From: JAOUEA01 sp963821935
Lineage (GTDB): Bacteria > Actinomycetota > UBA4738 > HRBIN12
Reading direction: 5' to 3'
Assembly: GCA_963821935.1 (NCBI GenBank)
Contig: CAWGFM010000004.1
Location: 186,001-250,000 of the forward strand
DNA length: 64,000 nucleotides
Part shown: piece after piece, positions 40,384-48,799 of the stretch
How the letters are laid out: every line of letters begins with the position of its first letter
Position numbering within the stretch: position 1 is the stretch's first letter
Made by a program: the position numbers and the translations under genes
The notes under the pieces: generated by a model
What the model saw: the letters and a program-made list of their open reading frames with translations, nothing else
Told to the model about the DNA's origin: nothing
Databases searched by the model: none

Positions 40384-40946
40384 TCCTGGTCGTCGACCAC
40401 TACGACTCCTTCACCTACAACTTGGTGCAGCTGGTCGAGAGCCTCGGCCACGACACACAGGTGGTCAAGAGCGATGCCGAACCCGCGGCCGCGCTCGCCG
40501 AACGCGCTCCCGACGCCGTGATCCTGTCGCCCGGACCGGGCCGCCCCGAGGCGGCCGGCTGCTTCACCGAGCTGCTCGACGTGCTGGATCCGCAGACGCC
40601 GGTGTTGGGCGTGTGCTTGGGACACCAGGCGATCGGCCTGGAGTACGGGGGCACGGTGGAGCGCACCGCGCCCGTGCACGGCAAGGCCTCCATGGTCTTC
40701 CACGACGGTCGAGGCATCTTCGAAGGGCTGCACGACCCGTTCGAGGCGGGCCGGTACCACTCCCTGGTGGTCGAGCGTGACGACCTGCCGGCCGAGCTCG
40801 TGCTCACGGCATGGACCGATGACGGGCTCGTCATGGCGACCCAGCATCGAGAGCTGCCCCGATTCGGCGTGCAGTTCCACCCCGAGAGCATCCTGACCCC
40901 CGAGGGTCCGCGGCTGGTGCGCAACTTCCTGGCGCTCGCCGGCTGA
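40380..40946 (+). CDS. trpG: Anthranilate synthase component II (glutamine amidotransferase)
   Basis: Class I amidotransferase supplying ammonia to TrpE. It has 188 residues. The triad is C79 in GVCLGHQAI and the histidine and glutamate of FHPES. ILSPGPGRPEAAG forms the oxyanion region. The ATG overlaps trpE by 4 bases. In actinobacteria trpG and pabA are alike; the leader and partner favour trp. The other trp genes are not in the window. Confidence 0.94.
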   Translation: MILVVDHYDSFTYNLVQLVESLGHDTQVVKSDAEPAAALAERAPDAVILSPGPGRPEAAGCFTELLDVLDPQTPVLGVCLGHQAIGLEYGGTVERTAPVHGKASMVFHDGRGIFEGLHDPFEAGRYHSLVVERDDLPAELVLTAWTDDGLVMATQHRELPRFGVQFHPESILTPEGPRLVRNFLALAG

Positions 40947-40980
40947 ACACCGTCGCAGGCGCGCTGCCGAGTCGTCGGGG

Positions 40981-40986
40981 TAGGCT
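40981..40986 (+). promoter_or_regulatory. -10 element (TAGGCT) of the TIGR03086 gene
   Basis: TAGGCT lies 28 bases before the ATG; a leader of about 22 nt with GGAGGAGGGGG would be made. This is a leadered promoter in contrast to many others here. Confidence 0.45.
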
Positions 40987-41014
40987 CGGCCCGTCCCAGG
41001 GAGGAGGGGGAGCC

Positions 41015-41581
41015 ATGGAGCAGGCACAGGCCGACTACGTGCTCGCGATGGAGCAGTTCGGCCAGAAGGTGCACGCGATCCGCGACGAGCAATGGTCGGG
41101 CCCGACCCCGTGCTCGGAATGGTCCGTGCGCGACCTGGTCAACCACCTGGTGTACGAAAGCCTCTGGGCCCCCGATCTGCTGTCGGGCATGACGGTGGCC
41201 GCGGTCGGCGACCGCTACGACGACGACAACCTGGGCACCGATCCTGTGGGCGCCTGGGACGGGGCCGCCGCCGCCGCGGTCGCCGCGTTCTCTACCGAGA
41301 ACGCCCTGACCACCACCGTCGATTCGTCCTCGGGGCCGCTGGCCGGGTCCGACTACCTTGGGCAGATCTTCTTGGACGTCGTGATCCACGGATGGGACCT
41401 GGCCCGCGGCATCGGGGCCGCGGACACGATCGAGGCACGGTTCGCCACCCAGCTCTACGCAGAGGTCGCTCCGAAGGAGTCCGACATGAAGACGTGGGGC
41501 GTGTACGGAGGCGTGGTGGTACCGCCCGAGGACGCCGACACCCAGACGAAGCTGCTCGCGGTGCTGGGCCGGGTGCAGTAG
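41015..41581 (+). CDS. TIGR03086 family (DinB-like) metal-binding protein
   Basis: 188 residues of the mycothiol-dependent maleylpyruvate isomerase/DinB superfamily. The metal histidines are in PCSEWSVRDLVNHL and in DVVIHGWDLARGI, the family signature. Members are four-helix bundles that may use mycothiol as cofactor. The ATG has GGAGGAGGGGG upstream. It stands alone, convergent with the next gene 9 bases away. Substrate unknown. Confidence 0.85.
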   Translation: MEQAQADYVLAMEQFGQKVHAIRDEQWSGPTPCSEWSVRDLVNHLVYESLWAPDLLSGMTVAAVGDRYDDDNLGTDPVGAWDGAAAAAVAAFSTENALTTTVDSSSGPLAGSDYLGQIFLDVVIHGWDLARGIGAADTIEARFATQLYAEVAPKESDMKTWGVYGGVVVPPEDADTQTKLLAVLGRVQ

Positions 41582-41590
41582 CCCGGCCGG

Positions 41591-42586
41591 CTAGGCCCTC
41601 CTGGGTGGCGGGCACCGGCGTCCGTAATCGAACCGGCCGCTCCCGGGCGAGACCTTGCAGGCGGACGCGTCCACCGCGACGAACGCCTTCGCCGGGATGG
41701 ACTTCAGCTCGTCGAGCAGATCGTTGGACCAGCGATCGTCCACCGTGCCCTGGAAGAACCAGTCGCTCCCGTTGTCGGCCACGATCATGCCGTAGCGCTT
41801 GAACGCCCGGATCACCACGCGTGCCTCATCGGAGAACCTGGCCATGCCGAACGAGGCCCGGAGCCGGAAGCGCGCGCCCATGGGCGGGCATCCACCGGCG
41901 GTGCTCCCCGCCTGATGGCGAGCCGGCCACAAGTAATGGCGCGACGTGCAGTCCGCCGTGACACGGATCGCGTGACGGATCGCCCCCGCCTCGACCTCGT
42001 CGTAGCGCACCAACCCGGGGAAGATCGGTAGCCCGGCCGCGTCGGCGCTCGTCCACCCCGCCGGTCGCAGGTCGTTGGATCCCAGGTCGAAGACCGCGCC
42101 GCTCCCCGCGGTGGGGTTCCCGCCGTTCCAACGCGCCGCGAACAGCTCGTAGAGCGTGCAGGAATCCCGGTCGACCATGATGGCGTGGCGATCGCCGCTG
42201 CTGCTTGGCCCACCCTCGATGGTGGTGTCCCCATCGAAGGGATAGGGACCGGGGTCGCTCTCTCCTTCGTAGAGGAAGTCCACGGTCACGTCGGCGTGTG
42301 TCGAGGCCACCACGTCGAACGGGATCCCGTAGTTCGGGGGTCCGAAGTCGGGATGCAGGTCGGTGCGCGCCGAATGCATGGCCTTCTTCCACGTGCGGCT
42401 CTTGCGGTGCACGGGCAACCGGGAGATGTCCATGTTCCACGCGTTGTCGGCAGGCAAGACGGTGCATGTGGTGCCGGGCACCGGGGCCAGGGATGTCCGG
42501 TGCACCGTCGCGGCCATGGTCGACGGGACGGTACCGACGGCCAGCGCTGCCACCATCACGACCGGGACCAAGGCTCGTCGCTTCAT
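41591..42586 (-). CDS. Conserved secreted protein of unknown function
   Basis: 331 residues. The signal peptide KRRALVPVVMVAALAVGTVPSTMAA is followed by a family pattern seen in many bacterial secreted proteins: AWNMDISRLPVH, HPDFGPPNYGIPFDVV, GDRHAIMVDRDSCTLYELFAA, DAAGLPIFPGLVRYDEVEAG, HYLWPARHQAG, then KRYGMIVADNGSDWFFQG. Two or three cysteine pairs are present. No catalytic site is recognised. The ATG 42586 has a TACCGT hexamer only 5 bases upstream. It follows ispG on the same strand. Confidence 0.8.
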   Translation of the reverse strand: MKRRALVPVVMVAALAVGTVPSTMAATVHRTSLAPVPGTTCTVLPADNAWNMDISRLPVHRKSRTWKKAMHSARTDLHPDFGPPNYGIPFDVVASTHADVTVDFLYEGESDPGPYPFDGDTTIEGGPSSSGDRHAIMVDRDSCTLYELFAARWNGGNPTAGSGAVFDLGSNDLRPAGWTSADAAGLPIFPGLVRYDEVEAGAIRHAIRVTADCTSRHYLWPARHQAGSTAGGCPPMGARFRLRASFGMARFSDEARVVIRAFKRYGMIVADNGSDWFFQGTVDDRWSNDLLDELKSIPAKAFVAVDASACKVSPGSGRFDYGRRCPPPRRA

Positions 42587-42591
42587 GGTGG

Positions 42592-42597
42592 ACGGTA
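42592..42597 (-). promoter_or_regulatory. -10 element (TACCGT) of the secreted-protein gene
   Basis: TACCGT is followed by 5 bases and the ATG at 42586, slightly closer than in the other leaderless cases. Confidence 0.4.
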
Positions 42598-42641
42598 TCG
42601 GACGAACACCGGCGGGAACTTGACGACTGGTCTGGCTCAGA

Positions 42642-43736
42642 CTAGTTCCCCTCGCCGGCTGCCACCTTCTCGGCGGCGACGCTGCGGGCCTCGGCCAGCA
42701 AGGCATCGACCAGCTCGTCCTCGGGCACCTTGGCCACCACCTCGCCCTGACGGATGATGAAGCCCAGCCCGTTGCCACTCGCGATGCCAACGTCAGCCTC
42801 ACGCGCCTCGCCCGGGCCGTTCACGACGCAGCCCATGACCGCCACACGCATCGGCACCGAGAACTCCTCGTCCTCGATCGCCGCGTTCACCTTCTTCGTG
42901 AGCTCGAGGACGTTGACCTCCGCTCGTCCGCACGACGGGCACGCGACCAGGTCCAAGCCCCGTTCGCGAAGGCCCATCGATCGCAGGATCGCATTGCCCA
43001 CCTTGACCTCTTCGACGGGGTCGTCGGTGAGCGAGACGCGGATGGTGTCGCCGATGCCTTCCGCCAGCAGCGCTCCGATGCCCACGGCGGACTTGACCCC
43101 ACCCATGGGCATCGGCCCGGCCTCGGTCACCCCCAGGTGCAGCGGGTACTCGCACTTCTCCGACAACATGCGATAGCTCTCGATCATCACCCGCGGGTTG
43201 GAGTGCTTCACGCTGATCTTGATGTCGAAGAAATCCTCGTCCTCCAGGATGCGGGCTTCGTTCAGCGCCGATTCCACCAGGGCCTCGGGCGTGGGGTTGC
43301 CGTACTTCGCCAGCAGGTCCTGCTCGAGCGAGCCGGCGTTGACGCCGATCCGGATCGGCACACCCCGCTCCTTGGCCTCCCGGGCGATCAGCCTGACCTT
43401 GTCGTGGTACTTGATGTTGCCGGGGTTGATGCGCAGCCCCTGGACACCGGCCTCGAGCGCCGCCATGGCGTACTTCCACTGGAAATGGATGTCGGCAACG
43501 ATCGGCACGGTCGACTTGGCGGCGATCGCGACCAGTGCCTCGGCGTCGTCCCAGTGCGGCACCGCGACGCGCACGATGTCGACACCCGCGGCAACCAGCG
43601 AGGCGATCTGCTGGAGGGTGGCATCGATGTCGGCGGTCTTGGTGGTGGTCATGGACTGGATCGAGACGGGTGCATCGCCGCCGATCGCGACGTCGCCGAT
43701 GTGGATCTGCCTGGTCAGCCTGCGTGGGATCGCCAT
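42642..43736 (-). CDS. ispG: 4-hydroxy-3-methylbut-2-enyl diphosphate synthase
   Basis: Iron-sulphur enzyme of the non-mevalonate isoprenoid pathway. It has 364 residues. The cluster ligands are in ACPSCGR and MGCVVNGPGEA. ADIHFQWKYAMAALEAG and LRINPGNI mark the TIM barrel. dxr, another gene of the pathway, lies 3.8 kb away with rseP between, as in other actinobacteria. Here a two-component system and yjbQ are inserted between ispG and rseP. Confidence 0.97.
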   Translation of the reverse strand: MAIPRRLTRQIHIGDVAIGGDAPVSIQSMTTTKTADIDATLQQIASLVAAGVDIVRVAVPHWDDAEALVAIAAKSTVPIVADIHFQWKYAMAALEAGVQGLRINPGNIKYHDKVRLIAREAKERGVPIRIGVNAGSLEQDLLAKYGNPTPEALVESALNEARILEDEDFFDIKISVKHSNPRVMIESYRMLSEKCEYPLHLGVTEAGPMPMGGVKSAVGIGALLAEGIGDTIRVSLTDDPVEEVKVGNAILRSMGLRERGLDLVACPSCGRAEVNVLELTKKVNAAIEDEEFSVPMRVAVMGCVVNGPGEAREADVGIASGNGLGFIIRQGEVVAKVPEDELVDALLAEARSVAAEKVAAGEGN

Positions 43737-43745
43737 GTCACATCC

Positions 43746-43751
43746 AGTGTA
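43746..43751 (-). promoter_or_regulatory. -10 element (TACACT) of ispG
   Basis: TACACT is followed by 9 bases and the ATG at 43736, leaving a leader of 2-3 nt. Confidence 0.55.
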
Positions 43752-43802
43752 GGTGTCACGATCTCGGACAGTTCCGTCTCGGACAGGTCCCTCGCTCGAC
43801 CC

Positions 43803-44264
43803 TCACGACCCCGAAACGTCGCCCAGGACCTGAAAGGTGATGGCGCGTTCCTTCGGCTCATCCAGCTCCAGGAAGATCAGGCGTTGCCACGCGCCGAACG
43901 CAGGCTCGCCCGCCACCACGGGGATGGCGTGCGAGGTGGCGGACAGCAGCATGGCCTTCACATGGGCGTGACCGTTCTGTCGCTCGCCGGGGTTCATGTT
44001 CTGGGTGCGGATCTCGAAGTCGTCATGCTCGTAGTAGACGCCGTCGTGCGGCACCAGCTCGGTGAGGTGGCGGCGGAAATCGGCCATGGCGCCGTCCTCC
44101 CACTCGTTGATGAGCAGGGCGCAGGTGGTGTGCGCACAGAACGCGATCACGGCTCCATCCGTGATACCGGCATCCTTGATCGCCCGCTGCAGGTCGTCGG
44201 TGAGGTCGATGAACGCATACCGCTCGGGCGCGCTGACCTTCACGGTCGTCGTGATCGAGTTCAA
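43803..44264 (-). CDS. yjbQ: YjbQ/UPF0047 family protein
   Basis: 153 residues. AFCAHTTCALLINEWEDGAMADF and GHAHVKAMLLSATSHAIPVV are the family motifs with the metal-site histidines. YjbQ-type proteins show weak thiamine phosphate synthase activity, but the physiological role is unclear. The start is TTG 44264, overlapping the kinase stop (TTGA) and preceded by a strong AAGGAGG, which decides the start. It is co-expressed with the two-component system upstream. Confidence 0.88.
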   Translation of the reverse strand: MNSITTTVKVSAPERYAFIDLTDDLQRAIKDAGITDGAVIAFCAHTTCALLINEWEDGAMADFRRHLTELVPHDGVYYEHDDFEIRTQNMNPGERQNGHAHVKAMLLSATSHAIPVVAGEPAFGAWQRLIFLELDEPKERAITFQVLGDVSGS

Positions 44265-45622
44265 CGGATCCTCCTTCTGTCGGTCGCGGAGGCGACCGGT
44301 AGGTCGAACGTGAACACGCTGCCGTGGCCCAGCTCGCTCTCGGCGCTGATCGTTCCACCATGCGCCTCGACGACCGAGCGAGCGATCGCGAGCCCGATGC
44401 CGGTGCCGCCGTCCCCGCGTGAACGCGAGGCGTCGACACGGTAGAAGCGTTCGAACAATCGCGGCAACGCATCGTTGGGGATCCCGACGCCCGAGTCGCG
44501 AACGCTGATCGAGACCGAGCCGTTCTCACGATGAGCCTCGACCCGCACCGCTCCCCCGTCGGGCGTGAAGCGCATCGCGTTGTCCACCAGGTTGAACAGC
44601 ACCTGGTGCACGCGCTCACGATCGGCCTCGATGGCCGGCAGATCGTCGGGGACGTGGCTGGAGAGCTCGATCGCACGATCCGCGCTGGCGACGTCGATCT
44701 CGGACAGCACCTGACGCACCACCGGCGCCAGCGATACCTCTTCCCGTCGCAAGGGGATCTCTCCGGATTCCAACTTCGAGAGCTCGAGGAGCTGTTCCAC
44801 CAGGCGGCCGAGCCGTTCGGACTGGGCCAGCATCACCTGCAGCGTTTCGGCGTTCGGCTGCTCCACCCCGTCCAGGAGGTTCTCCAGGTGAGCGCGGATC
44901 GCCGTGATCGGCGTCTTCAGCTCGTGGGAGACGTTGGCGACCAGTTCCCGGCGCGAGGTCTCCAGGGTCTCGAACTCCTGGCTCATGCGGTTGAACGCCA
45001 CCGCGAGCTGTCCGACCTCGTCGCGGCTGGTCGTGAACACGCGGGTCGAGTAGTCGCCGGTCTCCATCCGGTGCGCCGCCGACGCCATGTCGCGCAGGGG
45101 CTGGGTCATGCCGCGCGCGAGCCAGCGCGCCATGACCAGTGCGATGACGGCGGCGATCGTGCCCGCGAGCAGGAACTGCCACCACACGCTCTGGAGGAAC
45201 CCCAGCGTGGCCGAGATGCGGCCCAGTGACCCCCGCGTGGGCGAGGGCTTCATCACCGTGACCCACGATCCACCGGCGACGGGCACGGCGGCGTACACGT
45301 CCTTGCCCACCACGCCCCAGTGCGGGACGCCGTCTTCGAACACGGGCGGCAGCACCCCGAGGTTCTCGCCTTGCACGGTGAGCTCACCCGCCGAGTTCCT
45401 GCGGACGATCATGATGCCCGACGGCGGAGACGACACCTCACCCGCAGCGATCCGACGAGCCAGCGACAGCGCGTCGAGCGCTTCGGAATCCTTCGGCGTG
45501 TTCCGCAGCGCGAAGCCGATGAGTCCGTAGGAGATGGCGATCGTGATGGCCACGGCGACGACGATCGTGGAACCGAGCTTGCCCCGGATCGTGGGCAGCT
45601 TCTCGAGCGGCCGGGCGCTCAC
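44261..45622 (-). CDS. Sensor histidine kinase
   Basis: Membrane sensor, 453 residues from GTG 45622, 13 bases after its response regulator. Transmembrane helices lie at about 17-38 and 149-168, enclosing a 110-residue extracellular sensor. HAMP follows (MARWLARGMTQPLRDMA). The phospho-accepting H233 is in VSHELKTPIT. ATP-binding boxes are NLVDNAMRFTPDGG, VRDSGVGIPNDALPRLFERFY and GGTGIGLAIARSVVEAHGG. EnvZ/OmpR-type class. The signal is not known; the regulated gene may be the coupled yjbQ. Confidence 0.92.
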   Translation of the reverse strand: MSARPLEKLPTIRGKLGSTIVVAVAITIAISYGLIGFALRNTPKDSEALDALSLARRIAAGEVSSPPSGIMIVRRNSAGELTVQGENLGVLPPVFEDGVPHWGVVGKDVYAAVPVAGGSWVTVMKPSPTRGSLGRISATLGFLQSVWWQFLLAGTIAAVIALVMARWLARGMTQPLRDMASAAHRMETGDYSTRVFTTSRDEVGQLAVAFNRMSQEFETLETSRRELVANVSHELKTPITAIRAHLENLLDGVEQPNAETLQVMLAQSERLGRLVEQLLELSKLESGEIPLRREEVSLAPVVRQVLSEIDVASADRAIELSSHVPDDLPAIEADRERVHQVLFNLVDNAMRFTPDGGAVRVEAHRENGSVSISVRDSGVGIPNDALPRLFERFYRVDASRSRGDGGTGIGLAIARSVVEAHGGTISAESELGHGSVFTFDLPVASATDRRRIR

Positions 45623-45635
45623 GGTGATCCCTGCT

Positions 45636-46331
45636 TCACGAGGATTCTTGGAACGCGTACCCCACGCCGTGCACGGTACGGATGAACCGTGGCTCGTTGC
45701 CGTCCTCGTGCAGCTTGCGGCGGATGCGGGCGACGTGGGAGTCGACCACCCGTCCACCGGCGTAGTCGCGGTAACCCCAGACCCGATCCATGAGTTGATC
45801 GCGCGACATGACGACGCCGGGATCGCGCGCCAAGGTGAGCAGGATCTCGAACTCGAGCGGGGTGAGGTTGATCTCGTCGCCGTCCACCGTGAGCCGGCGG
45901 CGGTTGGCGTCGATGACCAGGGCTCCGCGATCGAGCGGACCGTCATCCTGCGGCGCGCGCATGCGCTCCATGCGGCGCAAGATGGCTTTGACCCGGGACG
46001 CGAGCTCTCGCAGGCTGAACGGCTTCGTGAGGTAGTCGTCCGCGCCCACCGCGAACCCCGCCACCTTGTCGGCCTCCTCGGTCTTGGCGGTGAGCATGAG
46101 CACGGGCGTCCACCCGTCTCGTTGGATCTGCTGGCAGACCTCCAAGCCGTCCATGCCTGGAAGCATCAGATCCAACACGACCAGGTCGGGGCGATGCTCG
46201 ATGTGCTGCTGGATGGCTTGGGGGCCGTCTGCCGCGACGAGGACGCGGTACCCCTCGCTCTCCAGACGCGCTCGGACTGCTTCGGCGATGGCTTCCTCGT
46301 CGTCGACGACGAGCACGGTCTGTTCGCTCAT
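45636..46331 (-). CDS. OmpR/PhoB-type response regulator
   Basis: 231 residues. The receiver domain has D54 in VVLDLMLPGMDG as phosphorylation site, acidic D10-D11 and K103 in LTKPF. The winged-helix DNA-binding domain has LTPLEFEILLTLARDPGVVMSRDQLMDRVWGY and VVDSHVARIRRKL. It is first in a unit with the kinase and yjbQ. Its leaderless promoter is at 46338-46343. Confidence 0.95.
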   Translation of the reverse strand: MSEQTVLVVDDEEAIAEAVRARLESEGYRVLVAADGPQAIQQHIEHRPDLVVLDLMLPGMDGLEVCQQIQRDGWTPVLMLTAKTEEADKVAGFAVGADDYLTKPFSLRELASRVKAILRRMERMRAPQDDGPLDRGALVIDANRRRLTVDGDEINLTPLEFEILLTLARDPGVVMSRDQLMDRVWGYRDYAGGRVVDSHVARIRRKLHEDGNEPRFIRTVHGVGYAFQESS

Positions 46332-46337
46332 GCGGCA

Positions 46338-46343
46338 ATCGTA
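46338..46343 (-). promoter_or_regulatory. -10 element (TACGAT) of the two-component operon, leaderless
   Basis: TACGAT is followed by 6 bases and the ATG at 46331. Confidence 0.6.
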
Positions 46344-46416
46344 GCCCCGTGGTGTGGCGGCAGGCCGCCCGCGGTGTTGAGAAATCGTGGCAGCCCTTGC
46401 GCGCCAACGAGCTTGA

Positions 46417-47550
46417 CTACGGACTGATCGGCTTGGTGATGTCGAGGAAGACGGTGGCCATCACGAACGTGACGAAGAAGGCCATCACCACCGCCGAGAC
46501 CGGGATGACCTTGCGCATGTCGACGGGTCTGCCTCCTCGGAGCTTCTCGATGCCCAGCATGGCGAGATGGCCTCCGTCGAACGGCGGGAGCGGCAGGAGA
46601 TTGATGAGTCCGATGAACACCGTGACGAACCCGAACAGGTAGAAGATCACGTCCCAGCCTCCGTTGGAGCTGACGGCACCCACCTGCTGACTGATCCCCA
46701 CGGCGCTGATCGCGTCATCGGGCTCGCGCTGGGCGTCGGTGAACACGAGGCTCGCGACCCGCCCGATCCCTTCGGGGCCGAACACGCGGCCGATGGAGGA
46801 GAAGGAATCCTCGATCGAGACCCACACCAGCTTGACGCCGCCAACCAGCGAAGCCCCGATGCTCTGCGGCTCGGAGCGAAGCTCGATCGTGACCCCCACG
46901 CGTCCGATCATCTGGCCGTCGACGTCGGCCAGCTCGGGCGTGACCTGCAGCGTGACCACCTCGCCGTCGCGCTCCACCCCCAGACCGATGGACTCGCCTT
47001 CACGATCGGTGGCCTGGGCGGTCATGACGTCGATCAGCTGCGTGTTGCTGGGTCGTTGGATGTCGCCGACCTGCACGATCGTATCCCCGGGCTGCAGGCC
47101 TGCCTGCAGTGCCGGAGACTCCGATCCGTTCAGCGTTCGCTCGACGCCGGAGACGACGACGGTCTGCTGGACGTTCGGGTCGCCGAAGAAGAACAAGCCC
47201 ACCGCGAAGATCACGGCCGCGATCGGGAAATGCGAACCGGGGCCGGCGAACACCGTGAGCGCCCGCTGCCAGATGGGCTTGGCGCCGTAAGTGCGAGGCA
47301 GGTCTTCGGGAGCCACCTCCTCGAAGGGGTTCATACCCTCGATCTTCACGTAGCCGCCCAACAACAGCCACTTGACGCCGAACTCGGTCTCGCCGCGTCG
47401 CGTCGACCACGCCCGCGGCCCGAAGCCCACGAAGTACTCGCGGACCTTCATGCCGAACTTGCGGGCCGCAGCGAAGTGCGCCAGTTCGTGCAGGGAGATG
47501 ATGATCGTGATGAAGGGTAGGAAGATCAGCAGGCCGATGAGCAGGTTCAT
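46417..47550 (-). CDS. rseP: Site-2 protease family (RseP/RasP-like)
   Basis: Intramembrane zinc protease, 377 residues. The zinc motif is H21-E22-x2-H25 in SLHELAHFAAA. The second active-site motif NLLPLPPFDGGHL is near the C-terminus. A single PDZ domain lies about 130-230 (AGLQPGDTIVQVGDIQRPSN). FAGPGSHF replaces the more usual FAGPxxN. Rip1-type members cut anti-sigma factors and other single-pass proteins. It follows dxr by 25 bases. Confidence 0.94.
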   Translation of the reverse strand: MNLLIGLLIFLPFITIIISLHELAHFAAARKFGMKVREYFVGFGPRAWSTRRGETEFGVKWLLLGGYVKIEGMNPFEEVAPEDLPRTYGAKPIWQRALTVFAGPGSHFPIAAVIFAVGLFFFGDPNVQQTVVVSGVERTLNGSESPALQAGLQPGDTIVQVGDIQRPSNTQLIDVMTAQATDREGESIGLGVERDGEVVTLQVTPELADVDGQMIGRVGVTIELRSEPQSIGASLVGGVKLVWVSIEDSFSSIGRVFGPEGIGRVASLVFTDAQREPDDAISAVGISQQVGAVSSNGGWDVIFYLFGFVTVFIGLINLLPLPPFDGGHLAMLGIEKLRGGRPVDMRKVIPVSAVVMAFFVTFVMATVFLDITKPISP

Positions 47551-47575
47551 GAGCGGGGGGAGATCCTTCCGTGCG

Positions 47576-48733
47576 TCAGCGTTCCTCGACGATCTCGGCG
47601 GCGCGTGCGCGGGCCCATGCGTCGGCTCGTTCGATGTTGACGATCGAGACCACGGTCGCGGGCTCGTGCTCGTCCACGATCGTCTGCACGATCTCGACGA
47701 TGCGCGTGAGGGCGATCTTCCCCTCCAGGAACGCCATGACAGCCACCTCGTTCGCGGCGTTCATGACCGCGGGGAAGGTGAGGCCCAACCCGCCGACCCG
47801 GTAAGCCAGATCGACCGCCGGGAACGCCTCACGGTCGATCGGCTCGAAGGTGAGCGGGCGTTCGGTGAGCGGGACGGGCTCGACGCCGGCGGCCATGCGC
47901 TCGGGCCACGCCATGGCCAGCTGGATCGGCAGCCGCATGTCGGCGGTGGCCATCTCGGCGCGCAGGCTGCCGTCCCGGAACTCCGCCATCGCGTGGACCA
48001 GGCCTTCGGGATGGATCAGCACGTGGATCGCGGAGTACTCCAGGTCGAACAGGTAGTGGGCCTCGATGACCTCGAGGCCCTTGTTCATGAGCGTGGCCGA
48101 GTCGATCGTGATCTTGGGGCCCATGGACCAGACCGGGTGCGCCAAGGCTTCCTTGACGCTGGCGCGTCCCAGGTCGCTGCGGGTCCAGCCGCGGAACGGG
48201 CCTCCTGAGCCGGTGAGCACCACGCGCTTGATGTCCTCGCGGCGTTCGCCCCTCATGGCCATGGCCAGCGCAGCGTGCTCGGAATCGACGGGCAGCAGCC
48301 GCTCCGGCTCGCCCTTGATCAGGTCGGTCACCAGCTCCCCGCCCACGACCAAGCTCTCCTTGTTGGCCAGGGCCAGGGTCTTGCCGCTCTGCAGCGTCGC
48401 CAGCGTGGGCGCCAAGCCGGCGGAGCCCACCAGCGCGTTCAGCACCATGTCGCTCTCGGTGTCGGCCGCCATGCGCTCGGCAGCGTCCGGCCCCACCATG
48501 AACTCGACCCCGCGCACCCCTCCCAGCTTGCCCTGGACGTCGGCGGCGGCCTGCTCGTCGGCGATGGCCACGTAGGGAGGCAGGAACTCGCGGACCTGGC
48601 CGACCAGCAGCTCCTGGTTGGCGCCTGCGGCCGAGAGCCCCACGACCTTGAAACGGTCGGCGTGTCGGCGAACGACATCCAGCGCCTGGGTCCCGATCGA
48701 CCCGGTCGAACCGAGGATGGTGACCGATTTCAT
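47576..48733 (-). CDS. dxr: 1-deoxy-D-xylulose 5-phosphate reductoisomerase
   Basis: NADPH-dependent second step of the non-mevalonate isoprenoid pathway. It has 385 residues from ATG 48733, chosen because TAGGCT ends 7 bases earlier. SVTILGSTGSIGTQALDVV is the NADPH site, LALANKESLVVGG and TIDSATLMNKGLEVIEAHYLF the metal/substrate site. It is followed by rseP. Confidence 0.97.
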   Translation of the reverse strand: MKSVTILGSTGSIGTQALDVVRRHADRFKVVGLSAAGANQELLVGQVREFLPPYVAIADEQAAADVQGKLGGVRGVEFMVGPDAAERMAADTESDMVLNALVGSAGLAPTLATLQSGKTLALANKESLVVGGELVTDLIKGEPERLLPVDSEHAALAMAMRGERREDIKRVVLTGSGGPFRGWTRSDLGRASVKEALAHPVWSMGPKITIDSATLMNKGLEVIEAHYLFDLEYSAIHVLIHPEGLVHAMAEFRDGSLRAEMATADMRLPIQLAMAWPERMAAGVEPVPLTERPLTFEPIDREAFPAVDLAYRVGGLGLTFPAVMNAANEVAVMAFLEGKIALTRIVEIVQTIVDEHEPATVVSIVNIERADAWARARAAEIVEER

Positions 48734-48740
48734 GCGTCCC

Positions 48741-48746
48741 AGCCTA
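48741..48746 (-). promoter_or_regulatory. -10 element (TAGGCT) of dxr, leaderless
   Basis: TAGGCT is followed by 7 bases and the ATG at 48733. It separates dxr-rseP from the cdsA operon upstream. Confidence 0.6.
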
Positions 48747-48799
48747 CCCCCAGGGCGTGGCAACGACGGGAACCGAGGCGGTGACGGTGGAGCCGCCGT

